64,000 nucleotides of DNA from Candidula unifasciata (lineage: Eukaryota; Mollusca; Gastropoda; Stylommatophora; Geomitridae). Within the stretch, counting starts at the first letter, position 1; the number at the start of each line of letters is the position of its first letter. The notes beneath the pieces are model-generated. The model ran no database searches, was not told the DNA's origin, and worked only from the letters and a program-made list of their open reading frames with translations. Made by a program: the position numbers and the translations under genes. The DNA lies in the NCBI GenBank assembly GCA_905116865.2, contig CAJHNH020002544.1, positions 7,501 to 71,500 on the forward strand, read 5' to 3'. Shown piece after piece: positions 23,655-34,829 of this stretch.

Positions 23655-23910
23655 TATAGCAGCGAGATACTAGCCTGCTGATCCAACCGTCGTGGGTTCA
23701 TGTCCTGACAGGGCCGCACTTTTTCAAAAATGACTTTGGCTGCCAGGTCGACTTAGCTTTGAATAGGTACCAGGTAAAAGTCATGGGGAGTAAAGGCGGG
23801 CGGCGTCATGCTGACCACGGCACCCACTAAGTGTCGAATAATCTATAAAATATATGTCTAGCCCAAAAATGCAACACACCTGAAGGTGTAGAAAAAAAAG
23901 GTCGTTTACT
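23655..23910 (+). mobile_element. SINE family A copy
   Basis: B-box-like GTGGGTTCATGTCC near 23693-23706, then TGACTTTGGCTGCCAGGTCG, TAGGTACCAGG, GTAAAGGCGGGCGGCGTCAT, TGACCACGGCACCC and a tail with CTGAAGGTGTAGAAAAA. Confidence 0.8.
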
Positions 23911-24149
23911 CTAATCTGCTCAATACTTCGATAACATGAGAACTCTTTTGCTTAATCTAACTTTACGTTACCTGTCATTCAAAATTATACTAATGACGTA
24001 GGGTATAGTCCTCTGCTTTTTTGTTTTTCACTAAAGGGCATAAAGACTTTTTTTTTTTTAAATACACACTTCATGTTTTTCTGTAAACTAAAAGTATACG
24101 ACTTTTCTCCACAACAGCGGCGCGTGAGGCAGATGCGACAATGTTTTGT

Positions 24150-24365
24150 TTTTTTAATCTGTAGGCGCTTGGTGGTTTGTCCATATCACTCCGACTGCCT
24201 TTATTTCCGAGGACTTTACCTGGTACCCATTTTAAGCTTCGTTGACCTTGCAGCGAAAGTCAATTTTAAAAACAAAACTAACAAAAAGTCAACCTTCAGG
24301 CGGATTTAGACCGTAGACCTTCGGACTGGCAAGGGAAAGTCTAGTCGCTACGATACCACGGCTCC
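24150..24365 (-). mobile_element. SINE family A copy, reverse
   Basis: Reverse body (GACTGCCTTTATTTCCGAGG, ACTTTACCTGGTACCC, GTTGACCTTGCAGC) and a head with a reverse B-box-like GGCGGATTTAGACC; ends near CGCTACGATACCACGGCTCC. Confidence 0.75.
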
Positions 24366-25111
24366 TTTTTATTTATTTTTTTTTTTTTTAAACAAACGTG
24401 TAAATTACTTACAAACCAACAAATTTATTTTTAAATGGTTATGAACGGAGCACGCAGGCCCAACTAACATCTCCGCTCTTCTAATCTCGCTCCTTTCGTA
24501 CCACATTTAATTCATAAATCGTTTAATGAATAACGGTAAAGAGGATCAGCAGCAGCTGAATATACTAATAATTTTTTTTTTTAAATGCATTGCTGCTAAA
24601 AGAAACAAATTTGTCATATTTTAAAATTCAAAATGTTTGTCATTTAGTGAGGAGAGTAGTTTAAACTGAACACAAGAATACCATTCAATTGACAGTTCAT
24701 TTGCATATGGATCATAGTTTTTATGTGTAAGGGCTTTCCTATCAACTAATTTTTAAGCATGCAACATCGGCAAAGAATAGGTTAAAATTTTTTCAATTGT
24801 TTAAGAGTATATTAAATACGCACACTGAAGTGGGGCTCGAATTTTAGTTTCTGCTTGGATACTGGTAAAGTTCAAACAGTTTCTCATTGCATATATAGTG
24901 GCTAGTGGTATTTTTGATTGGTTCTGGAAAATGGGTGTAAATAGTTGTGCATTACACATTTTAGATGAAGCATTCTATAAGCAGCTATTTAGGATGTCCT
25001 CTTAGCTTTTTTCCCTAAATGACATTTTGGCACTGTGTATGGAAAAGCACTGATTTAACGTCTTTTTTGTAAACTTGCATATTAAAAAATGTTTCCTAAT
25101 AAGGGCATACT

Positions 25112-25350
25112 GGGAGTCGCCTGGCGGAGCGGTTAGACGCTCCCCGCGGATCGGAAGGTCATGCGTTCGCTCCCTGCCGGAGCCGGAATTGTTTTAAAAA
25201 ATGACCTTGGCTCATAGGTCGACCCAGCCTTCAATGGGTACTTGGTGCAGTCCAGGGAAGTAAAGGCGGCTGGCGTGGTTTAGAACACATCACCAATATT
25301 ATGCCTAAAGGTGTGGAAAAGGGTCCTTTACTTACTCTACTTGATAAGAG
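25112..25350 (+). mobile_element. SINE family A, head type I
   Basis: The best head-I copy: GGGAGTCGCC, a perfect A box TGGCGGAGCGG (25122-25132), GTTAGACGC and a B-box-like GTTCGCTCC (25165-25173), as in a type II (Leu/Ser) tRNA. The body follows: TGACCTTGGCTCATAGGTCG, ACCCAGCCTTCAATGGGTAC and AGTAAAGGCGGCTGGCG, with tail AAAGGGTCCTTTACTTACT. Confidence 0.9.
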
Positions 25351-25849
25351 CATGCTGTGTTTGTCAGTCTGTTTAAAGGTCATACACAGACATCGGTTTT
25401 CTTTTACAAATTGTATTTGTCCTTGTTGTTTGCTCGCCCCACAGAAAGTTTACGAAGGGCGAAGAGGCCCCAAAAATTATGTATAGAGGCTCTCCATTCA
25501 AGAATTTGTTCCACATTATTTTTAAAAAAAAAAAGTTGTCATTCAGCAAATTATAAAAAAAAATAAGTAATATAATTGCCTCCTTAAACAAGGTTTAAAC
25601 CCCACTGAGCTCTCGTGGCAAGAAAATTATAAGAAAGCTGACCCAATGATTTCTTTGTTTTGACGCCCCTGCTATTTGGTACCAATTTTTAGGAGGTTGT
25701 GTCTACTTCAGAATGGTGGGGAAAATTTTTTTTAAAACTTCCTACTTAACTAATACATTTGCTTGCTTGAGAGGCATGCATCTCTCTGCTGGATCTTCAT
25801 TCGCCGATGAATTTCTAAAGGTTTCACTCCTTCACTAAAAAAATTTTTT

Positions 25850-25880
<31 letters not shown>

Positions 25881-26317
25881 AAGTAATTAAACAAAATAGC
25901 GGATAACAGAACGCTACTACTCTTTGATGTATGTCACTAGTGTGGCGGCCATCTTTAAACTACCATTATGACATCACTTATATTTATCTGCACCGTGGTA
26001 TAAAGAGCGTAACACTTTTGACAACCTTAACAAAAATTTTGACAGGTTACCTGGCAGTAATTTTAATATCATTTGAAGCTCCCTTGTACCCTGCCACCCC
26101 TACTGTTGGATTCAGGCCAACTGTCGTGGCAGACAAACACACAACCGCTGTCATCTCGGTTTAGTTCACTAAACTAAGCTAACGCTGATAAATGGAGAAA
26201 CGTATACCTCTGATCTACGCACTATAATTTAAACCAGAAACTCCATAATTGTAATGAATTATTGTCGCTAAACTGGCACTTTTGCATAATTACATGACTT
26301 CCTGTCTTCTTCGCCAG
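25351..26317. other. Intron sequence with long G tract
   Basis: No exon before the terminal acceptor at 26317. A G tract of about 29 (25852-25880) preceded by a T run is the main feature. Confidence 0.6.
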
Positions 26318-26460
26318 GCACAGGCAACTCACAAGCAGAAGCAGGAAGTGGGAGGAATCATGGGAACTCAGTCACGTGCCACCGACTTCCGGCCAGGAAA
26401 AATTTGTTTGGTGGCATCGTTTTTTTAGTGACTTTTGTAATATATATCACAATTACGTGA
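26318..26460 (+). CDS. IgSF gene, terminal exon with C-terminal hydrophobic tail
   Basis: Acceptor CTGTCTTCTTCGCCAG ends at 26317. In phase 1 the exon reads GTGNSQAEAGSGRNHGNS, a small polar stalk, then VTCHRLPARKN, then an 18-residue hydrophobic run (LFGGIVFLVTFVIYITIT) and TGA at 26458-26460. The hydrophobic stretch reaches the stop with no basic cytoplasmic residues. Small residues (GNS) about 11 positions before it fit a GPI attachment signal, so GPI anchoring is the preferred reading; a tailless type I membrane protein is the alternative. The same phase would fit either preceding microexon or the Ig exon. Confidence 0.8.
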
Positions 26461-26560
26461 TCGTTTATATATAGATATAATCAGGGTTGGATTTAGACTG
26501 ATAAGGTCCTGTTTTATAAAACTTTGAGACCTCTTTCCTTCAAGTCATACCAGCTAATCT

Positions 26561-26741
26561 AAGAAAGAAAAGAAGGAATCTTTTAGGCGTTAATAGAAAT
26601 GTGCAGTCGTGAAACAGAAAAGAAGGAATCTTTTAGGCGTTAAAAGAAATGTGCAGTCGTGAAACAGAACAGAAGGAATCTTTTAGGCGTTAAAAGAAAT
26701 GTGCAGTCGTGAAACAGAAAAGAAGGAATCTTTTAGGCCCC
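26561..26741. repeat. 50-bp tandem repeat, about 3.6 copies
   Basis: Unit contains AAAGAAGGAATCTTTTAGGC and AAATGTGCAGTCGTG; copies are nearly identical, so the expansion is recent. It lies in the likely 3' UTR or downstream flank of the IgSF gene. Confidence 0.95.
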
Positions 26742-28086
<1,345 letters not shown>

Positions 28087-28088
28087 GC

Positions 28089-28154
<66 letters not shown>
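28087..28154. repeat. (GT)n microsatellite
   Basis: About 30 GT units, the last part uninterrupted. Confidence 0.97.
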
Positions 28155-28779
28155 TCATTAAACCCCTTCAAATTTCTTTCTTTCTGTAACACTAACTATG
28201 GAATCTTATCTCATATTTCTTGTCAATGCCTATATCATTCTTGTCCCGAAAGCACGCATTTTTGTATTATAGTAGTGGCTGACCCCTAGATCTTCTTCTT
28301 ATCTTTAATTCACCACATATACTGACCTCAGGAACTGTAACATCCTACAGGCGTACCCTTGCCATCAAAGAACTTCACAGTTCTATTAAGTTCTCTGCAA
28401 ACTATGAATGCAGATTTCTTTGAAATGTAAATAATTACATATTTCTGTGAATGTTTAAGGGTGTCCTCGATGTTGCATATGTGTAGCAATATCAACACCG
28501 ATTCACCTAGAGTATCGAATTGTTAAATCGGCGTATTGTCAACGTTTCCAATTCACTCTGAAACTTTGAAGTAAACTTCTATCATCTATGTGAATTTCAC
28601 TGATATCCTCTGTTCACCTTTCGAGTTCGCCGTTTTTCTCAAGTAATAATATTTTCCCTCTTTTTTTTAATTACTGACCGCAGTACTTTTATGCTTTTTG
28701 TCCAGTTAATATACTGCATCCTTTGCTCATATTTCTTATGTTTCCTTACTATTTTTCTGTGATCTGTTGTCGCCATTAG
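28155..28779. other. Intergenic, no feature seen
   Basis: AT-rich sequence without repeat or gene signals. Confidence 0.6.
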
Positions 28780-28791
28780 TGTGTGTGTGTA

Positions 28792-28841
<50 letters not shown>

Positions 28842-28853
28842 CGTGTGTGTGTG
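28780..28853. repeat. (GT)n microsatellite
   Basis: Second GT array, with ATGTTT and GCGTGC interruptions. Confidence 0.96.
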
Positions 28854-29205
28854 ATTTGTATATTTTATTGTTTCGTTTTGTGATAATTTGTAATAGCATT
28901 AAATTTACTCTGTCACTATGCTGAGCGTGTTCCTGGAGGAGTTATCTCTTTAGATGGCATGTGATTTTGAAACTGGTATTATAAACTATAAATGTTCAAT
29001 TACTTAAACTGTTCCTAAAACGTATTACTAATTGTGTAAGAAAGAGCAGGAGTCGTTTGCCCCTTTTCATGTAATTAAACTCTGCTGTGAAATATTTCTT
29101 TGGCCTTTGAATGTCACTTTCTTTCATCGGTAACCTGTTCTTTATCCCTCCGAAGAGGGGGGGGGGGGGGGGGGGGGGAGCTGCTACCCGTGTTGACCCC
29201 ATAGC
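28854..29205. other. Intergenic with G tract
   Basis: A G tract of about 22 (29157-29178) directly before the 22-bp minisatellite. No gene. Confidence 0.6.
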
Positions 29206-29740
29206 CATCTGATAGTCTGTGTCCTGGGTGTCAGTGGTCTGTGTCCTGGGTGTCAGTATTCTGTGTCCTGGGTGTCAGTAGTCTGTGTCCTGGGTGTCAG
29301 TAGTCTGTGTCCTGGGTGTCAGTAGTCTGTGTCCTGGGTGTCAGTAGTCTGTGTCCTGGGTGTCAGTAGTCTGTGTCCTGGGTGTCAGTAGTCTGTGTCC
29401 TGGGTGTCAGTAGTCTGTGTCCTGGGTGTCAGTAGTCTGTGTCCTGGGTGTCAGTACTCTGTGTCCTGGGTGTCAGTAGTCTGTGTCCTGGGTGTCAGTA
29501 GTCTGTGTCCTGGGTGTCAGTAGTCTGTGTCCTGAGTGTCAGTAGTCTGTGTCCTGGGTGTCAGTGGTCTGTGTCCTGGGTGTCAGTAGTCTGTGTCCTG
29601 GGTGTCAGTGGTCTGTGTCCTGGGTGTCAGTAGTCGGTGTCCTGAGTGTCAGTAGTCTGTGTCCTGGGTGTCAGTAGTCTGTGTCCTGAGTGTCAGTGGT
29701 CTGTGTCCTGGGTGTAAGTAGTCTGTGTCCTGGGTGTCAG
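29206..29740. repeat. 22-bp minisatellite, about 24 units
   Basis: Unit AGTCTGTGTCCTGGGTGTC plus AGT, almost invariant (a few AGT/GGT, GGG/GAG and GTAAG changes). There are no spacers, so this is not a CRISPR array. Confidence 0.97.
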
Positions 29741-30104
29741 TCCAACAGGAATCCAGTTCAACCTCCTAAATGTTTGAATTAGAGCAATGTAAAAGCTTAT
29801 GCCGCACTACTTTTGTGTGTCCTGTTATCAAAAGTAACAGATGCTAATACATTTGAGTCGCGCCCTTTTTTTTTTTTTTTTTTTTCGCAATTCGTCCTTG
29901 TGGACTGCAACCTACAGTTTTGGCTACCAGTGACTTAAAGAGCCACTTTTCAAATGTCAGTCGAACAGGAACAGAAACCCTTCTCCTAATTTCCCCACTC
30001 CTCCTTGCTTTTTGAGTATGCCGGGTTGGTTCATATAATCGTCTGTTTGCCATACGAAAGATAATAATACCATACTTCAGACGTCAAGTCAAAATAAACC
30101 ACCC

Positions 30105-30108
<4 letters not shown>
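29741..30108. other. Intergenic, no feature seen
   Basis: T run at about 29868-29885; no gene. Confidence 0.6.

Positions 30109-30168
<60 letters not shown>
30109..30168. repeat. (CA)n microsatellite
   Basis: About 30 uninterrupted CA units. Confidence 0.97.
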
Positions 30169-30171
<3 letters not shown>

Positions 30172-30859
30172 TGTAACCAGTGGTTCGTGGTTTTTAGTTT
30201 GGCCTTTCAATCTTAGCCAAAAGGCCAACGGAGAGAAAAATGGAAAACCCTGTCTAGCTGTATAAATTACAATGGTCGCACCTCGGTATGCGTCCGCTTC
30301 GGTATACGCCAAACTTGGTATACGTCCTGTTTAGACGCAAACAATTTTTGATTAGTATACCACCTTTTGGGTGGGGGGGGGGGGGGGGGGATACGAGTGT
30401 CGTGTATAAGTCAACGTACAAGGGGCAAGACACTGTGTGCTACTTTTCTTTACTTCTTTTCTCCACTCCTGGATTGTCTCGCGGCGTCAGGGGAGGAAGA
30501 GATCTCTAGAACGGGCCCTTCTGTTCGCTTCGTACCCTTGTTTACCTCTAATAGTATTGAAGGACATTTTACCAAATGAATGGATGTCAAAAACTTTCTA
30601 GAGAAGTACCACTCTAACAAAGCCAAAACAAGCAGTAATAGCACTGTCTGGAGTCACCAGACAATGTAACGTTTCCAAAACATCATGAGGAGAAAGTGGA
30701 AGCTAATTTCTTTGGACACTTTTTAAGGGAAAGTAAGACACGGTTAGCCTCAACTAGGTACAAGTAGGGAAAAGAGGCAGAAAGAAAAGAGTCGGAAAAC
30801 ACACACATACAAAAATTTCAGATTCCTATACTTTTTGTTTCTTTTTAGGGTAAAGGTAA
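30169..30859. other. Intergenic with G tract and repeat K
   Basis: A G tract lies at 30373-30390. 30455-30540 is repeat K copy 2 (CTCCACTCCTGGATTG; GCGGCGTCAGGGGAGGAAG; CCCTTCTGTTCGCTTCGT). No gene. Confidence 0.6.
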
Positions 30860-31090
30860 AGTCGGGATATGTGAACCAGCGTTACTGCACACGGCTATAA
30901 ACCATAAGTGCTCTGCTACCAGTACGGGTAGCTGATAAAAAACAGTCCACTTGCGTCGCCGTCTACACGAAACTCCGTAGCTACAGCGACGTTCCTCCAT
31001 TTAGCCCAGAGTGTTAACTCTAGTACCCATTTCCCAGAGGCTGGGTGAACCACGGAAACCGTCCGGTTTCGAACACCGGCTGTGTGCTGC
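30860..31090 (-). mobile_element. SINE family C copy 3, reverse (diverged)
   Basis: Ends like copy 2 (AACCATAAGTGCTCTGCTAC) and carries in reverse a head with GGTGTTCGAAACCGG as B-box candidate (31063-31077). The body is strongly diverged. Confidence 0.5.
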
Positions 31091-31179
31091 AGCGAGTGGC
31101 AGTTGAATTTGAAAGCGAGTCTCATATCGAAAGGGAGACTCTTCCAAACAATAACAACTCGTCCTCTTCCATTCTTAGT

Positions 31180-31680
31180 ACCATCCTAGTCAGTACTCGA
31201 CTATGCAATGGATACCATCCTACTGTGGAGTTCCTGGAAATGAAAGAGTTGATAAACTAGCTAAGGAAAGTGCAAATGAAGAACAACCTGACGTACCAGT
31301 CTCTTATCAGTAAACGAAGAGAATAATCAAATCTTTTGGAAAGCCACCAAAACCGGCACAAGTTTACTATTTTATGGACAGACCAGAGCAGGTTATTATT
31401 CTACGCCTTAGAACAAGACACAATCGACTTAGCAGCCACAAGTACACATAACTTAACCCTAACCATAACTTAAAATCAGCGAATCAACCATTTGCACATG
31501 TGGATTGGCACCTGAGACAACAGATTACGTCCTCAAAGACTGTCCCAAATACAACATCTCTAGGCAAAACATTTGGCCAATAGAAACATCGGTGCAAATC
31601 AAATTTTACGGGTCGATGCGTGAATTAAAAAAGACAGTGAAGTTCATACAAGAGACAACATTGCAGATATAAGATTGACA
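31180..31680 (+). mobile_element. LINE family Y fragment (RNase H end and C terminus)
   Basis: Starts in the last RNase H motif, GYHPTVEFLEMKELIN or, in another frame, YCGVPGNERVDKLAKESAN (the D of the RNase H C-terminal motif). It then runs through degraded sequence to CTCGLAPETTDYVLKDCP, KYNISRQNIWPIET and LKKTVKFIQET. The order matches Jockey/CR1-like ORF2 C termini, with stops and shifts throughout. A head-on paralogue is at 13885. Confidence 0.8.
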
Positions 31681-31809
31681 CATTGTGACTTAAAGAGCAA
31701 CAATTAAGATACAAATTCAACAAACGCAAATCGTGGCAACCCCCTTCAGTTGTATAACACAGCTGCGCTGGTGCCACCCTACGGTTTCAATGCAACCTGC
31801 AGCGCCATC

Positions 31810-31954
31810 TTAACTCTTTGAGTCCCAGGTGGTTTAGCATTACAGACCCAGGGGGTAGTAAAGTAAGTAATAAAATGGGCGCACACACGTTCACTGGGCT
31901 TCTAGGTATGAACCTATGAACGTATGATGCGTTCTTTGGGACTCAAAGAGTTAA
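31810..31954 (-). mobile_element. piggyBac-like MITE, copy 2 (inverted)
   Basis: 145 bp from TTAACTCTTTGAGTCCC to GGGACTCAAAGAGTTAA, a perfect 17-bp terminal inverted repeat including the TTAA. Interior (TGATGCGTT; CTATGAACGTATG) is the reverse of copies 1 and 3. Confidence 0.88.
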
Positions 31955-32999
31955 CAGCAGGATGGGTCCCTGGACAAACCAGTGCGCTGGGGCACCTATG
32001 ACAACCACTTAAAGGAAAGCAATCTGTATTGATGACAAGTCGCATGACATACACAGACAATTATATGGCTCCTATGTTCGTTGGAACCCCGGACAAGAGC
32101 CCAGTGTGGCCCAAGCATTGAGACGGTCCTGTCACCTGTTGTCCACTGTGAGCAAGCATAAACAAAGCATACCGACGATAATCTTTTTTTTTTATTTGCC
32201 TTATCTGGTGGTTTAATGGTGGGGGGGGGGGGGGTGGGGAAGGACCACAAGGGGACTAAATCTCCAGGTTTCGGCGCCCCAGACCTGGAGCAAACTTTCA
32301 GAAAGACAGCGTTCAGAGACATTTTTATTATTTTGTTATCTTATAAGAAATCAGTTCCATGTCTATAGTGCTCTCTACGTATGTTTATCATTTTATACAA
32401 CATGCAGCAAAATAAATTAACTCTAAAAACCGTTGGTGGTATTCTTGTGGGTGTGTTTTTTAGTTAAAATGTCTCAACATTCCAGAATGTCTTTAAATAT
32501 TCCCACCACACCTTGCACGGCACAGTGCGCCACGTGAAATCCTACGCTTGAAAACAATAGCTACAGGGGTGGAACTCGGTAAGCATTAGGCTATAATTGT
32601 TTCCCTTTGAATAATCTTAGGGGGAAAAAACGATTGCTACTGCATCTGTTTAAAAAGTCACTGCATTGGATGCAGAGTGACGAACCCGGAATTAAAGACT
32701 GAGCTTAGTTATAACCACGGGCTGTGCAGGCTAAGATTTTTAGTTTTGACTCATAAGAATATTTAAAAAAAAAACATCATCCTTTGCCTATAATCACTCG
32801 GCCAGCTGCTTCCCTATGCGGAGGGCAAAGCTTCACTGCTCACTCTGTTTTGCTCCCAAGGTCCCCCGTCCTGGTGTTTATTTTGGCTTATGATATTCAG
32901 AAGCTAATCATGGTTAATCTGTAAACATACTTCAGAAAATTGCTACAGGTAGTCTATGCTCTGAATGAATAGAAAACATTAGGAAGTCGCAGTTAACCT
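31955..32999. other. Intergenic, no gene seen
   Basis: A G tract at 32220-32234 is flanked by a T run. No domain or known repeat recognised. Confidence 0.55.
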
Positions 33000-33122
33000 C
33001 CATCCTCTGGATCTACACACCTGGATATGCAAGACTAAATGGTAATAAAGGAGCAGACCAGCTGGCAGGTGTACCAAACTGGAAGAAGCATGGACAGAGC
33101 AATATGATAAATGCCATACGGA
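33000..33122 (+). mobile_element. LINE RNase H fragment
   Basis: Reads ILWIYTPGYARLNGNKGADQLAG, the C-terminal RNase H motif of a Jockey-like LINE, then NWKKHGQSNMINAI. It is cut off by the SINE B that follows. Confidence 0.7.
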
Positions 33123-33325
33123 CTAGGACTAGAACTAGGGTGCCAGGTTTGATTCCAGCTGTGAACAAATTGTCTTGCGGTGGTTTCCAGTGGTACCGAG
33201 AGCTGACCGTTTAGAAAGCTATGGCATACTACCGAACATAAAATTTGTATAGAAAAACCAAAACAGCTAAAATATACTGGGGTTGGTTCTGCAATGTTCT
33301 ATTAAGAAGATGCAACTAACTAACT
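33123..33325 (+). mobile_element. SINE family B copy 3
   Basis: B box GGTTTGATTCC (33147-33157), then TTGCGGTGGTTTCCAGTGGT, ACCGAGAGCTGACCG, TGGCATACTACCGAACATAA and GGTTGGTTCTGCAATGTTC, with tail CTAACTAACT. Confidence 0.85.
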
Positions 33326-33530
33326 TGTGCTATCAATTGTTGACTGATGGAGACTTCACTCTAATTATGTTACCTTCAAAGCCCAGTAGGCAAGGCAATT
33401 GGTGATGATGGTGGTGGTGTTTTCTGGAATATTCTACTGAAAGAATAGAAATAACACTTTCTTTGCTTTATATCAACAATCAAATACAGGGGGTTCTAGA
33501 TAGGGTACGATTGAAAAGAGAGTTACTGAC

Positions 33531-33676
33531 TTAACTCTTTTAGTCCCAAAGAACGCATCATACGTTCATAGATTCCTACCTAGAGGCCCAATAAACGCAT
33601 GATGCGCCGATTTTACGTCTCTTTTGATCACCCCTTGGGCCTGTGATGCTAAACCCCCTGGGACTCAAAGAGTTAA
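33531..33676 (+). mobile_element. piggyBac-like MITE, copy 3
   Basis: 146 bp with ends TTAACTCTTTTAGTCCC and GGGACTCAAAGAGTTAA. The interior shares GAACGCATCATACGTTCATA, CCTAGAGGCCCAATAAACGC and ATGATGCGCCGATTTTACG with copy 1. Confidence 0.88.
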
Positions 33677-34214
33677 ATCAAATAGAGACAATTGAAACAT
33701 TTTGGCCACATCAAAAGATGTAACACTTTTTTTTAAACCATACTTCAGAGAAAGGTGGACGACAAGTGAGCAAGAGTTAGATAACGATACAAGTGGGAGG
33801 ACAACATCAAGCGAATGATAAACAGCAGTAGGAGTATGACAGAGTGTAAAACTAAAAACAAGAGACAAAGCATATAAGAGATCCACTGTAGCCAACCTTC
33901 ATGTAGAGAGAGCACCTGACTGATTCATTGACTGCTATATATCGTCTAAGCGATCATGCAAATCACTTGATGATGATGTGTTTTCTAGAATATTTTACAG
34001 TATGATTGGAAATATGACGTTCTCTATACAACATAACGTCTACTCCCAGTAGGCAAGGCACTTGATGATGAGGTTTTTCTAGAATGTTCTACTGTACGAA
34101 AAGATACACGCCTGTGGAGCAGGTCTCATATTCGAATTCTTTCTCTCTCTCCCTGTTTGTTTCCTCAACGCTGCTACCTGAATGTTTCTTCGCCTTCTAT
34201 ATTCACACTTAGAA
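33677..34214. other. Old LINE debris, no gene
   Basis: 33720-33960 resembles the basic C-terminal region of a LINE on the plus strand, followed by ATGATGATG-rich sequence. Too decayed to classify. Confidence 0.4.
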
Positions 34215-34460
34215 GTGCGGTTGGGACAATGAGTTGTGGTTTACAGAGAAGGGTGTTTGGCACAGTGTGTTTTAGTTTACGGTAAGGCTGTAATAATTGT
34301 GCCTTTAGGTCAATAACATAAAATGTCAACCATATCTTACTGACTTTGTGAGGTGCTTGTGACAGCAGGTTTATTAATTTCCCCCCCCCCCCCCCCACCA
34401 TATGGAAGTTTAATGTTTCCCCCCCCCCCCCCCCCCCCCCCCCATGGGTTCTGGAACTCA
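34215..34460 (-). repeat. Dispersed repeat family H with two C tracts
   Basis: In reverse: CCATATGG...poly-G...CAGAACCCATGG at one end and GCACACTGTGCCAAAC, GTAAACCACAACTC at the other. Two C tracts of about 18 (34380-34397) and 23 (34421-34443) on the plus strand are separated by ACCATATGGAAG, so the tract itself looks duplicated. Related copies: 44275, 48815 and 53040. Confidence 0.55.
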
Positions 34461-34609
34461 TATGGGAAGTTTAAGGTTTTATCAACATGAAATCACAAAA
34501 TTTCAGTCAGGATAGCAAGCCAACAGGGCAAATCCCAGAAACCGTGTTCAACCTCCAAAAATGTTATAACTAGGACACTCATAGTGGCTACCTCAGCCTG
34601 GTGTCTTCA

Positions 34610-34735
34610 CTAGGTAAGGGTTAACTGCCCAATTTTTTTTTTTTTCTTTTCCTAAATTGATCTAGGGTTGCAGGTTGACCAAGTACAAAATGGGTACTTG
34701 AAGAGTCCTGGATTCATTACACAATCATACACTAA
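34610..34735 (+). mobile_element. SINE family A fragment
   Basis: Only the middle is recognisable: GGGTTGCAGGTTGACCAAGT and AAAATGGGTACTTGAAGAGT. Confidence 0.45.
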
Positions 34736-34829
34736 AACATGTCAATTTATACACTAAACATACACCAAGACAGGACACTACCAAAACCTTTTAAAGATCA
34801 TTCTAAGCTTAGGGCACTACCTTAAAACG

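Larger units (their letters stand above)
8306..26460 (+). other. IgSF gene span (3' part, five exons)
   Basis: Gene model from splice signals, phase and domain logic: exons 8306-8326, 16781-16943, 20601-20728, 23405-23428 and 26318-26460. Joined, they give 158 codons plus a stop with no frame conflict; junction phases are 1, 2, 1 and 1. The product has a short linker, one I-set/C2-type Ig domain and a stalk with a C-terminal hydrophobic tail. The signal peptide and any earlier Ig domains must lie upstream; I could not find them between 1 and 8300. The introns hold SINEs, LINE fragments and a 1.7-kb minisatellite. The protein should be extracellular and membrane-anchored, for adhesion or recognition; its ligand cannot be told from sequence. 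An AATAAA at 27355-27360 is a possible polyadenylation signal. Confidence 0.75.

Noticed and set aside
25112..25185. Genuine tRNA gene
   Set aside because: It has A-box and partial B-box sequences, but the cloverleaf cannot be completed and the sequence continues into the SINE A body and tail.
29206..29740. Regular short repeats resembling a CRISPR array
   Set aside because: Units are contiguous with no unique spacers, and the host is a eukaryote; it is a minisatellite.
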